The notes: generated by a model not told the origin, from the sequence alone. DNA of 12,403 bases from a bacterium (GCA_021815535.1 JAKAGL010000043.1:1-12403); one strand, 5' to 3'; positions 1-7,517 are shown, counted from the first letter of the stretch. Numbers and translations: made by a program.

Positions 1-2
1 TC

Positions 3-497
3 ATGGAGAACGCCGAGGAACTTGCGATGCCGGCGCAGATCGTCCGTTCGCACCTCGAGCGGCTTGATGGCGGCGGGTTTCCGGATGGGCTAATGGACGA
101 TCAGATACCGATTGGCTCGCGGGTGCTCGCCGTAGCCAATGCATATGATGAAATGGTGTATCGCCGGCGTTTCACAAACGAGGTATTTAATTCCGATTCT
201 GAAAAAACCGCGTTTGCAATCGGCCAAATAGAACGGCAGAGCGGCAAAGGCTATGATATTGCTGTTGTGAAGGTTTTAAATGCCGCCGTAGAGCGTCTCC
301 GCCTTAGGGCCCTCAATGTCGCGATGATGCGGTTGGACGAGCTAAAACCGGGCATGATGTTGGCCGAAGACGTAAAAACAGCGGAGGGGTTGCTGCTACT
401 GGCGCGCGGGCGTCAGCTTACATACGCACAAATAAGCCAAATGGGTAGATTTTACGACTTAAACCTTATCGACGGCAAATTTATTGTGCAGAAATGA
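3..497 (+). CDS. C-terminal part of a degenerate HD-GYP domain protein (5' end outside window)
   Basis: This is the tail of a protein that begins before the window; position 3 happens to be an ATG but the visible part starts in mid-domain. Residues about 13-60 match the end of an HD-GYP cyclic-di-GMP phosphodiesterase domain: HLERLDGGGFP at 17-27, then IPIGSRVLAVANAYD at 35-49. In the family the first stretch is normally HHExxxGxGYP and the second ends in ADxYD. Here the second His is Leu, GYP is GFP and the first Asp of DxYD is Asn (N46), so metal binding is probably impaired. Residues about 105-162 form the C-terminal segment often seen after HD-GYP response regulators (LKPGMMLAEDV, then GLLLLARGRQLT). 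The gene ends 49 bp before the stand-alone receiver and is probably co-transcribed with it. It may have a receiver domain upstream, which cannot be seen here. Confidence 0.8.
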   Translation: MENAEELAMPAQIVRSHLERLDGGGFPDGLMDDQIPIGSRVLAVANAYDEMVYRRRFTNEVFNSDSEKTAFAIGQIERQSGKGYDIAVVKVLNAAVERLRLRALNVAMMRLDELKPGMMLAEDVKTAEGLLLLARGRQLTYAQISQMGRFYDLNLIDGKFIVQK

Positions 498-517
498 ATG
501 TTAATAATAATGTTATA

Positions 518-528
518 TTATATGCAAC
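518..528 (+). repeat. TTATATGCAAC direct repeat, copy 1 (upstream of receiver gene)
   Basis: An 11-base string that recurs exactly at 952-962 before cheR. This copy lies in the 49-bp AT-rich gap before the receiver gene, 18 bases upstream of its ATG and partly inside an imperfect inverted repeat (TGTT at 511-514, AACA at 526-529). It may be a shared operator or part of a promoter; no clear -35 box was seen. Function is inferred only from position and repetition. Confidence 0.45.
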
Positions 529-546
529 AGAAGAAGGACGCCGACA

Positions 547-918
547 ATGAAGAAAATTATGATAGTTGATGATGAATATGTTTTCGCAAAAAACCTCAAG
601 GAATACCTTGACCGGGTCGGTTTTAGCGTGAGCATATGCACGGACGGCGCACAGGCGCTTGATCTGATCAAGGAGGAAAAACCTGATTTGATAACACTCG
701 ATATGCGAATGCCGGGAATCAACGGATATGACATTCTCGATCAGTTGGGAGATAAGCCGGAAAGCCCGATCATCGTGGTTATCAGCGGGATTGATACTGA
801 CGAAACAGAGCGGCGGCTGCTGAAAATGGGAGCCAAGGCGGTTTTTCACAAGCCAGTCAATCTTACCGAGTTGGTATTAAGCCTGAAGGTTCTCCTTCTT
901 CCCGGAGTTGACGAGTAA
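547..918 (+). CDS. Stand-alone response regulator (CheY-like receiver)
   Basis: A 123-residue protein made only of a receiver domain. The acidic pocket D8-D9, phospho-acceptor D52 (in LDMRMPG), switch residue S80 and K102 (HKP) are all in place, so it should accept a phosphoryl group from a histidine kinase, probably CheA or the hybrid kinase encoded further down. There is no output domain, so it would act by protein contact (CheY role) or as a phosphate sink. AAGGA at 534-538 lies 8 bases before the ATG and supports this start. It sits 49 bp after the degenerate HD-GYP gene and 72 bp before cheR. A sporulation-type relay protein (Spo0F-like) would look similar, so cheY is not assigned. Confidence 0.93.
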   Translation: MKKIMIVDDEYVFAKNLKEYLDRVGFSVSICTDGAQALDLIKEEKPDLITLDMRMPGINGYDILDQLGDKPESPIIVVISGIDTDETERRLLKMGAKAVFHKPVNLTELVLSLKVLLLPGVDE

Positions 919-948
919 ATGCTTCACATGTAAATATCACCGCCAAAT

Positions 949-964
949 CCGTTATATGCAACGG
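949..964 (+). promoter_or_regulatory. TTATATGCAAC copy 2 within a CCGTT/AACGG inverted repeat upstream of cheR
   Basis: The second copy of the 11-base repeat (952-962) is flanked so that CCGTT (949-953) and AACGG (960-964) form a perfect 5-bp stem around ATATGC. It lies directly before a purine-rich ribosome-site-like stretch (GGGGAG, 966-971). It could be a protein-binding palindrome or an RNA hairpin that affects translation of cheR. The pairing is seen in the sequence; the role is inferred. Confidence 0.4.
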
Positions 965-990
965 CGGGGAGACCCATTGTATGGAACAAA

Positions 991-2439
991 ATGCGTATGG
1001 GAGATGACCGTTTTGAACGTCTTATTGATCTGATCTCCGCCAGAACCGGATTGCGTGCGTCAACGCAGGATAACCGGGTCTTACGCAAGATCGTGGCTGA
1101 TAGAATGGCCTTTCACCGGTTTTCCTCCATACAGGAATACACTGACCTGCTTAGTTCAGATACCGACGAAAACGGGTTTGAGCGCGAAGAACTGACTTTT
1201 CTCCTCACAGTGGGCGAGAGCTATTTTTTCCGCGACAAGGGGCAGTTCCAGCTTATCAGAGAACGTATTTTGCCGGAGCTGGCCGAACGCCGCAAAGCCG
1301 AACGGACGATCCGCATCTGGAGCGCCGGCTGTTCCACCGGTGAGGAACCTTATACTCTTGCCATCATCTTAAGCGAAATGATGTCTGACTTCGCGGGATG
1401 GAAGGTCACTGTCATCGGTACCGACATCAAAGAAGAATTCCTGAAAAAAGCGAAAAGAGGAATCTTCGGCACATGGTCTTTCCGCACGGTGCCGGAAGAG
1501 ATTCGTACGAAATATTTCAGGGAATACAATGGCCTTTTCAAACTCGATCCACTGATAAAGAACATGGTCACGTTCCAGCGCGGAGACCTGGTAAAAGACG
1601 CTTTTCCGGATTCGGCGGGAGCACTGCGCGATATGGACCTTATCCTGTGCCGCAACGTGTTCATTTATTACGAACGAAAAGCGGTATCCGCGATCGTTGA
1701 AAAGATGGCTGGCACCTTGCGGGAAGGAGGATACCTTATTGTGGGTCACGGGGAACTCTTTTCCGCCACCACCAACATGCTGACTCCCCGCATGTTTCCC
1801 CAATCGATGGCGTATGAACGGGTAAAGGAGGGATCCACCCCATCGCAAGAACTATTCCGGCCGACGTATTTTGCGCCGGCTTTATCGGCACAATTGGCGC
1901 CTGCCCCCGCCATCAATCCACCGCATGTGGTATCCGCCATCAAAAAGGCGGATTGGCAGAGCGTTCTCTTCGCCGCGGGCGAGTGCTTCAACGATGGAAA
2001 TTACCGTGGCGCTATTGATCATTTAAATAAATTCCCTAAAGAAATAAAGGGCGATTTTCGTTCTCTCATCCTTATGGCATCCTCCCATGCCAACCTTGGT
2101 GAATACACCCGGTCTGTCGGATATTTGCACAAGGCTATTGCGGTAAACCGGTTTTCGGCGGAACCCTATTACCTGCTATCCCACATTGCGGAAGAAAACG
2201 GACAACTGGACGATGCCAAAGAAAACCTGAGAAAAGTTATTTATTTGGAACCATCGGCAGTTACCGCCTATCTTGAGCTTGCGGCTATCCATGAAAACGA
2301 GGGTGATTTTGAAAAGGCCCGCAAAATGCGCACATCAGCGCTGGCTGCACTTAAAAAACTGCCCAAAGATGAGATTGTTGGCTTCTACAAGGAATCGGCA
2401 GAAAATATGATCAAGTTTGTGGAAAAAATGCTTGAATGA
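991..2439 (+). CDS. cheR: CheR chemoreceptor methyltransferase with C-terminal TPR repeats (WspC-like)
   Basis: A 482-residue protein, longer than plain CheR (about 280). Residues 7-70 are the helical CheR N-terminal domain. Residues about 75-278 are the S-adenosylmethionine-dependent methyltransferase domain, with the SAM-binding motif SAGCSTGEEPYTLA (111-124), GTDI (143-146) and CRNVFIYY (220-227). A Pro/Ala-rich linker (about 290-312) leads to three or so TPR-like helix pairs at about 324-455. It should methylate glutamates on the MCP encoded downstream, using SAM, in the cytoplasm. CheR-TPR fusions are typical of alternative-function systems such as Wsp (WspC). ATG 991 has no good ribosome site at normal distance; ATG 997 is an alternative. 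A stronger site (GGGGAG, 966-971) faces ATG 981, which is in another frame and stops after eight codons. A candidate terminator follows at 2549-2573. Confidence 0.95.
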   Translation: MRMGDDRFERLIDLISARTGLRASTQDNRVLRKIVADRMAFHRFSSIQEYTDLLSSDTDENGFEREELTFLLTVGESYFFRDKGQFQLIRERILPELAERRKAERTIRIWSAGCSTGEEPYTLAIILSEMMSDFAGWKVTVIGTDIKEEFLKKAKRGIFGTWSFRTVPEEIRTKYFREYNGLFKLDPLIKNMVTFQRGDLVKDAFPDSAGALRDMDLILCRNVFIYYERKAVSAIVEKMAGTLREGGYLIVGHGELFSATTNMLTPRMFPQSMAYERVKEGSTPSQELFRPTYFAPALSAQLAPAPAINPPHVVSAIKKADWQSVLFAAGECFNDGNYRGAIDHLNKFPKEIKGDFRSLILMASSHANLGEYTRSVGYLHKAIAVNRFSAEPYYLLSHIAEENGQLDDAKENLRKVIYLEPSAVTAYLELAAIHENEGDFEKARKMRTSALAALKKLPKDEIVGFYKESAENMIKFVEKMLE

Positions 2440-2548
2440 AAGATAGTCTGTGCCTTAGCTTTCCCATTGAATAATGCACAATTCAGCATCGCAACTGTAC
2501 CAAAAACAGATAATATAACTTAATACATAATTATCTTATATCAGTAAA

Positions 2549-2573
2549 ATAACCCTTTGGGATTATATCTTTT
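2549..2573 (+). terminator. Possible weak Rho-independent terminator after cheR
   Basis: ATAACCC (2549-2555) can pair with GGG-A-TTAT (2559-2566) around a TTT loop with one bulged A, and ATCTTTT follows at 2567-2573. The stem has only three G-C pairs, so it would be a weak terminator. It lies 110 bp after the cheR stop and about 55 bp before the cheW start, where a break between transcription units would be plausible. The surrounding 2440-2610 stretch is AT-rich with several -10-like hexamers (for example GATAAT near 2508), but no convincing -35 box was seen. Confidence 0.3.
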
Positions 2574-2613
2574 ACCAGCGGGAAGTGAGACAATTATTTA
2601 CGTATGAAAGGTG

Positions 2614-2621
2614 AAGGAAAG
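2614..2621 (+). promoter_or_regulatory. Ribosome binding site choosing ATG 2626 for cheW
   Basis: AAGGAAAG lies about 5-7 bases before ATG 2626. The upstream in-frame GTG at 2611 would overlap this site and has none of its own at a normal distance, so 2626 is the preferred start. Confidence 0.6.
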
Positions 2622-2625
2622 CGTT

Positions 2626-3666
2626 ATGAACATCCCAGCCATTTCCGCAGTAACAAGTACATCATGTTCTTATCTTGTATTCAGGCTTAACCGGCCTCTG
2701 TATGCGGTAAGGGTGGTACAGGTGCGCGAGATAACCTGGCTTCCTGAACTGACCCCAATTGAAGAATCCCCGTCGTACCTCGCGGGCGTATTTAACCTGC
2801 GTGGAAAGATCGTACCCGTAATAGACCTTGATCTTCGGTTCGGCCACAAGCCGCATCCTTACATGGTCTCCGATTCCGTGGTGGTGATGGAAATTGAGAA
2901 CAGACTGATGGGAATTATCGTGAGCGAAGTGTTGGACGTATTGAATATCGCCAAGTCGGATATTGAGGAGCAGCCGGAGTTTCATGAAGGAAAGCCCAAG
3001 CCGCACTTTCTTGATGGCGAGGCGAAGACGGGCGAAGACATCATAATGCTCCTTAACGCCGATAACCTCATTAAGCATATCGGGCCGATGGAAGTGAACG
3101 TGAATGACGAGGCGTTGCTGGTTGAACACCCTCTGTTTTGCCCCGATGCAACCCCGCACGAGAGATCCGTTTTTCGCGATCGCGCCCACAAGCTGATGCA
3201 AAGCGGTGAGGGAGCCGGGTTATCAGGGTTGTTACCAGTCGCGGTGGTTGGCATTTGTGGCGAGTATTTTGGACTTGAAGTCGGCCATGTGAGGGAGTTT
3301 ATGGATGTTCGCCGTGTAACGCCGGTGCCGTGTTGCCCGGCACATGTTGTTGGCAATATGAACCTGCGCGGCAACATTGTCACCCTTGTGGACATACGGT
3401 ACCTGCTCAATCTTCCCTCTGGCGGCCCGGATGCGCTAAAAGCGGTTGTCGTGGAAATGGGGGAAACATTAGTGGGGATAGCCATTAACGAGGTGTTCGA
3501 TGTTATGAACATCAGGCAGCAGGATCTGATAACTGCCCGCTCGGCCGCAACTCAGAACGATAAATACGTGAAGGGAACCGCGCCGTACGGCGGCAGGATG
3601 ATGACGGTGTTGGATCTACGGAAAATCTTTACGGATGGTGAGCTGGTGGTTAACGAGGAGGCATAG
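2626..3666 (+). CDS. cheW: Double CheW coupling protein (CheW-CheW fusion)
   Basis: A 346-residue protein carrying two CheW domains in tandem, where ordinary CheW has one of about 150 residues. Domain 1 spans about residues 13-150, with the core FNLRGKIVPVIDL at 56-68. Domain 2 spans about 200-340, with MNLRGNIVTLVDIR at 245-258. Both keep the NLRG core of CheW domains that dock to CheA P5 and to the receptor tip. The linker holds an ERSVFRDRAHKL stretch (about 179-190) resembling the E..iL..RA..L segment found before CheW domains in multi-CheW proteins. It should couple the downstream MCP to CheA. The fusion could do the work of the two separate CheW proteins of Wsp-type systems (WspB and WspD). 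The start was set at ATG 2626 because AAGGAAAG precedes it; GTG 2611 would add five residues. It is 78 bp before the MCP gene. Confidence 0.93.
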   Translation: MNIPAISAVTSTSCSYLVFRLNRPLYAVRVVQVREITWLPELTPIEESPSYLAGVFNLRGKIVPVIDLDLRFGHKPHPYMVSDSVVVMEIENRLMGIIVSEVLDVLNIAKSDIEEQPEFHEGKPKPHFLDGEAKTGEDIIMLLNADNLIKHIGPMEVNVNDEALLVEHPLFCPDATPHERSVFRDRAHKLMQSGEGAGLSGLLPVAVVGICGEYFGLEVGHVREFMDVRRVTPVPCCPAHVVGNMNLRGNIVTLVDIRYLLNLPSGGPDALKAVVVEMGETLVGIAINEVFDVMNIRQQDLITARSAATQNDKYVKGTAPYGGRMMTVLDLRKIFTDGELVVNEEA

Positions 3667-3730
3667 GAAAGGATTACGGCGATCTGCGGTCAGGTTTCAC
3701 CCCGAATGGCGAAGGCTAAAAAGGCTTACA

Positions 3731-3736
3731 GGGAGG
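3731..3736 (+). promoter_or_regulatory. Ribosome binding site choosing ATG 3745 for the MCP
   Basis: GGGAGG lies 8 bases before ATG 3745. The earlier in-frame ATG at 3706 has no such site and would add a charged 13-residue stretch before the usual short MCP N-terminus, so 3745 is preferred. Confidence 0.75.
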
Positions 3737-3744
3737 ATAAGGCA

Positions 3745-5196
3745 ATGTTCAAGAACTTAAGGCTCAAGCACCGTATACTGTTAGGTTATATCATACCGAT
3801 TTTACTTTTCGTAGTAGTTTCAATCTTCATTTTCATGAAAGTGGAAATCGCCAAACGCTCAGTAAATGACATCAAAAATGCGGAAAATACGGTTTCTGAG
3901 ATAGTCGACGTACATTTGGCCGCAATTAACATGTCGAAATCGGTTCGTGGATATCTTCTGTCAAAGAATGAAACATCTTTAAGAAACTATGATATAGAAG
4001 CCAAAAATCTCATTGAAAGCGACAATCTCTTGAATAAATACATTTCCGATCCCCAACAAATCAATTCCCTTCATCTTATTGAAAATTTAGCGGAACGCAT
4101 TAAAGGTGAAAACCTAAAACTTATCGCGCTGGTAAAGGAGGGAAAGATTACTGATGCATATACAAAGTTTAAAAGTGATGAATTGCCGACGTTATCACAA
4201 GACCTGAATAACATGTTAAAAGAATTAGAATCGGTTCAAAAACAAGACATCCTTAATAAGCGCGAAAAACTCGAAAATGCAATGCAGCAAATTGTTTCCG
4301 CCATTTTGTGGGGTACGCTTCTTTCGATAATACTCGCCATTGCCATAGGACTATATATTTCCTCCCGGATAACCATTACGATCTCTGAGGCTACCAATTC
4401 CGTATCCACATCCTCCACCGAAATATCCTCCACCATCACCCAACATGAGCGCACGGCGGTTCAGCAAGCGACAATGGTCAATGAAACCACCGCAACCGTG
4501 GAGGAGCTGGGGGCATCTGCCCGGCAATCGGCGGAGCAGGCGGAGTCTTCGGCTGCCATGGCGCAGAAAACCATGACCATGACGGAAGAAGGGCAGACTG
4601 CCGTCAGCCAAACCGTTGACGGGATGACCGGCCTAAAAGAGAAAATAAACACCGTTGCCGGACAGATTTTGAAGCTGAGCGAACAGACCGCACAGGTAGG
4701 TTCCATCGCGAATCTTGTAGTGGATATCGCGGGGCAAACCAACATGCTTGCGCTGAACGCCGCGGTGGAAGCCGCAAGGGCCGGTGAGCATGGCAGAGGT
4801 TTTGCCGTGGTCGCGGCGGAAGTGCGGAAGTTGGCCGACCAAAGCAAAAAGTCGGCGGGCGATGCGAACGCCCTTATAGCCGAAATACAAAAAGCGACCA
4901 ATTCCACCATCATGGTGACGGAGGATGGCACAAAATCGGTGGAGGATATCACCAGACTCACTCAGCGGTTGGGTGAGACGTTTAACGCCATTTCCGGAGC
5001 CGCCGGCGGCGTTTACAACAACGCACAGCAGGTGCTGCTGAATACGAGGCAGCAGTCCGCCGCATTGGGACAAGTGGTGAGCGCAATAAACGAAATAAAC
5101 ACCGGGTCGAAGGAGACGGCCGCCGGACTTACTCAGACAAAAATAGGGGTGCAAAAACTCAACGAGGTGGCGCAAAACCTTAAAGCGATGGTGTGA
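3745..5196 (+). CDS. Transmembrane methyl-accepting chemotaxis protein with CHASE3/4HB-like sensor and no HAMP
   Basis: A 483-residue receptor. TM1 is at about residues 14-31 and TM2 at about 183-206. Between them lies an all-helical periplasmic domain of roughly 150 residues. Its SVRGYLLSKNETSLRNY stretch (66-82) recalls CHASE3; the 4HB_MCP family is the other option. The cytoplasmic part is a full MCP signalling hairpin, with the tip around residues 326-364 (AGQTNMLALNAAVEAARAGE, then GRGFAVVAAEVRKLA). A site matching the methylation consensus is at E253-E254 (TATVEELGAS). There is no C-terminal CheR-binding pentapeptide. No HAMP domain separates TM2 from the signalling helices, which is unusual for a membrane MCP. 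The sensor-coding part is much more AT-rich than the signalling part. It is encoded between cheW and cheA, so it is the likely input of this array. Confidence 0.95.
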   Translation: MFKNLRLKHRILLGYIIPILLFVVVSIFIFMKVEIAKRSVNDIKNAENTVSEIVDVHLAAINMSKSVRGYLLSKNETSLRNYDIEAKNLIESDNLLNKYISDPQQINSLHLIENLAERIKGENLKLIALVKEGKITDAYTKFKSDELPTLSQDLNNMLKELESVQKQDILNKREKLENAMQQIVSAILWGTLLSIILAIAIGLYISSRITITISEATNSVSTSSTEISSTITQHERTAVQQATMVNETTATVEELGASARQSAEQAESSAAMAQKTMTMTEEGQTAVSQTVDGMTGLKEKINTVAGQILKLSEQTAQVGSIANLVVDIAGQTNMLALNAAVEAARAGEHGRGFAVVAAEVRKLADQSKKSAGDANALIAEIQKATNSTIMVTEDGTKSVEDITRLTQRLGETFNAISGAAGGVYNNAQQVLLNTRQQSAALGQVVSAINEINTGSKETAAGLTQTKIGVQKLNEVAQNLKAMV

Positions 5197-5199
5197 TGC

Positions 5200-5233
5200 A
5201 TCGTGGGAACGATAAAACCACCGAGGCATGGTT
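5200..5233 (+). repeat. Two short tandem hairpins between mcp and cheA
   Basis: ATCGT (5200-5204) pairs with ACGAT (5209-5213) around GGGA, a GNRA-type loop. AACCA (5216-5220) then pairs with TGGTT (5229-5233) around eight bases and takes in the alternative cheA ATG at 5228. They lie just after the mcp stop. They could stabilise the mcp mRNA end or tune the cheA start. The stems are only 5 bp, so chance is possible. Confidence 0.35.
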
Positions 5234-5246
5234 CTCCCGGAAAAAA

Positions 5247-5251
5247 GGAGG
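5247..5251 (+). promoter_or_regulatory. Ribosome binding site supporting ATG 5264 for cheA
   Basis: GGAGG lies 12 bases before ATG 5264, longer than ideal. The in-frame ATG 5228 lies upstream of this site and would place GGAGG inside the gene, so 5264 is preferred with some doubt. Confidence 0.55.
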
Positions 5252-5263
5252 ATTGAACAGACC

Positions 5264-7456
5264 ATGATCGAGGATAAAGAACTAAGGGACCTATTCAAGG
5301 TTGAGAGTGCGGAACACCTGCAAAACCTAGAGACAGGGCTTCTGCGCCTGGAGAAGGAGCCGGCAGACAGGACCGTCCTTGAAAACGCCTTTCGCGATAC
5401 GCACAGCCTGAAAGGTTCTTCGAGAATGCTTGGCGTAAAGACCGTTGAACGGATATCGCACCGGATTGAAAGCCTATTAAGCGGCGTGAGAAAAGGGGAT
5501 GCCTCCCTTACCCCTGAACTTTTCGATCGGATATACAAAGGGCTGGATGCAATAAAGAAGCTGGTGCACGAGGCGGTGACGGGCGAATCCGCAAATGTTG
5601 ACGTAGGCGCAATGCTGGATATTTTGGCTGGCAAGGCGGATGTTAAAATCACGAATGAAATAACAAATTCTCATTTCGAAGCCCCGGTGTTATCAAAACC
5701 GGAGACCGGCAATGAACCTGATGGCGACTCACACGCCATGCAGAGTGAGCAATATCGCATTGATACCATAAGGGTCGAGACCAAAAAATTGGATGGGTTG
5801 ATGACCCAATCTGGGGAATTGACCGTTATGCGAACCCGTTTGGACCGTCTCAATTCACAGATTGAGGAGATCACGGTTATCGGCGAGACCATCGCTAAAC
5901 AAATCCCCGATCTGCCGTTGGGTGGGAAAAAAATGAAAGACCTGGTTGCTCGTTTATATGCATTGAAGGATGCGCTGAACGAGGACAGGTCGAGGCTGGA
6001 GTTCATTTCCGCAGAGTTGGATGGCGGCATACGCGATGTAAGGCTCTTGCCGTTCCATACGCTATTCAACTTTTTTCCCCGTATGGTGCGCGATATGTCC
6101 AGGGAGCGGTCAAAAGAGGTTGAATTGGACCTTGCCGGAGAGGATACAAAAGCCGACAAGCGGATCATCGAGGAAATGAAAGACCCCATCATGCATATGA
6201 TCAGGAATTCAATCGACCATGGAATAGAGCCGCCCGATGAACGTGAGAAAGCCAAAAAACCCCGCGCCGGCAAGATACGTCTGTCGGCGTACCGCACCGA
6301 TACCAACATCATAATCGAGGTAAGTGACGACGGCAGGGGACTGGATGATATTGAGTCCATAAAGAAGGTTGCCCTTAAACGCAAAATGTATGGTGAAAAG
6401 GAGATTGAAAAACTTATGCCGGCAGAGGTGCAAAACTTGATCTTTGCACCGGGTTTTTCCACCAGCACCTTCGTTACGGATATTTCCGGCAGGGGGGTTG
6501 GTCTGGACGTTGTACGGTCGAACGCTGAGCGGCTGAAGGGATCGGTACATGTTGAATCCACCCCGGGAGCCGGATGCCTGATGCGCGTAAAATTGCCGGT
6601 AACGCTTGCCACCGCAAGGGTGCTTTTGGTTGAGGCGCAAGGCAACAGCTATGCGGTTCCCATCGAACTGGTTGATAATACGCGGCGCGTTTACCACAAG
6701 GATGTTTTTTCCATGGAAGGAAGGGACACGATTGTGGTGGATAAACAGACCATACCCGTGGCAAAACTGGCAGATATTCTCGATCTGCCGCCAGAGGAAA
6801 ATAGAAGCGCCAATATGCGGGAACACGGCGAAGGCCACATGCCATGCATGCTTCTTTCCGCCTCGGGAGAGAAGTTCGGCATTCTGGTAGACGACCTTTT
6901 GGATGAACAGGAGGTAGTGCTGAAACCGGACAGCGCAGTGTTGAAACGGGTGCGCAATGTGGCCGGAACAACCATCCTCGGCAGCGGCGAGATATGCATC
7001 GTCCTGAATCCGGAAGACATGCTGAAATCGATGCGGAAACGGGTTCCTGCCGTTCACCCGGAAGCGGAAGTGAAACCGGAAACGAAAGATAAAAAGCTGT
7101 TGGTGTTGCTGGTGGAGGATTCCATAACCACGCGAACTCAGGAAAAAAGGATTCTGGAAGGCGCCGGTTACGAAGTGGTCACGGCGGTAAATGGCGTTGA
7201 TGCGATTACCAAACTTGCCAGCCGCCCGTTTGATGCCGTGGTTTCGGACGTTATGATGCCGGAGATGGACGGCCTCTCGTTTACCGCCCGGCTGCGGCAG
7301 GATAAAAAATACAAAGACCTTCCCGTGATCCTTGTGACAACTCTTGCATCCGACGAAGACAAAAAAAGGGGACTTGAAGCGGGGGCGAACGCCTACATAC
7401 CCAAACCGTCCTTTGACCAGAAGATATTATTGGAAACGCTGGAACGGCTTGTATGA
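5264..7456 (+). CDS. cheA: CheA histidine kinase fused to a C-terminal receiver (WspE-like)
   Basis: A 730-residue hybrid kinase. The N-terminal HPt (P1, about 1-110) carries the phospho-accepting His at residue 47 (FRDTHSLKGSSRMLG). A short unstructured linker (about 125-160) takes the place of a clear P2 domain. The P3 dimerisation region (about 165-280) appears longer than in enteric CheA. The ATP-binding P4 domain has the N box HMIRNSIDHGIE (311-322), G1 DDGRG (355-359) and G2 GRGVGLDVV (409-417). The CheW-like P5 regulatory domain is at about 450-590. The receiver at about 612-730 has E618-D619, phospho-acceptor D662 (SDVMMPEMDG), T692 and K714. It autophosphorylates in response to the MCP and passes phosphate to receivers. 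The CheA-REC layout without P2 is typical of alternative-function systems such as Wsp and Frz. It is followed by cheB after 61 bp. Confidence 0.96.
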   Translation: MIEDKELRDLFKVESAEHLQNLETGLLRLEKEPADRTVLENAFRDTHSLKGSSRMLGVKTVERISHRIESLLSGVRKGDASLTPELFDRIYKGLDAIKKLVHEAVTGESANVDVGAMLDILAGKADVKITNEITNSHFEAPVLSKPETGNEPDGDSHAMQSEQYRIDTIRVETKKLDGLMTQSGELTVMRTRLDRLNSQIEEITVIGETIAKQIPDLPLGGKKMKDLVARLYALKDALNEDRSRLEFISAELDGGIRDVRLLPFHTLFNFFPRMVRDMSRERSKEVELDLAGEDTKADKRIIEEMKDPIMHMIRNSIDHGIEPPDEREKAKKPRAGKIRLSAYRTDTNIIIEVSDDGRGLDDIESIKKVALKRKMYGEKEIEKLMPAEVQNLIFAPGFSTSTFVTDISGRGVGLDVVRSNAERLKGSVHVESTPGAGCLMRVKLPVTLATARVLLVEAQGNSYAVPIELVDNTRRVYHKDVFSMEGRDTIVVDKQTIPVAKLADILDLPPEENRSANMREHGEGHMPCMLLSASGEKFGILVDDLLDEQEVVLKPDSAVLKRVRNVAGTTILGSGEICIVLNPEDMLKSMRKRVPAVHPEAEVKPETKDKKLLVLLVEDSITTRTQEKRILEGAGYEVVTAVNGVDAITKLASRPFDAVVSDVMMPEMDGLSFTARLRQDKKYKDLPVILVTTLASDEDKKRGLEAGANAYIPKPSFDQKILLETLERLV

Positions 7457-7517
7457 ATGGAAAGTTTTCACCTGCGGGCAAGCTGAGAGTTGGTTGATAA
7501 AGGTATAGGTTGAAAAA

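Noticed and set aside
1708..1730. TGGCAC...TTGC resembling a sigma-54 promoter
   Set aside because: The two halves are separated by one base instead of the needed spacing, and it lies inside cheR coding sequence.
4633..5652. 339-codon open frame on the minus strand across mcp and cheA
   Set aside because: It is antisense to two well-supported genes, has low-complexity Ser/Arg/Phe composition and no domain; a shadow of their codon pattern.
5671..6645. 324-codon minus-strand frame inside cheA
   Set aside because: Antisense to the CheA P3/P4 region, Ser/Ile-rich, with no motif; a shadow frame.
7457..7517. ATG directly after the cheA stop opening a nine-codon frame before cheB
   Set aside because: No separate ribosome site and too short to support; likely chance.
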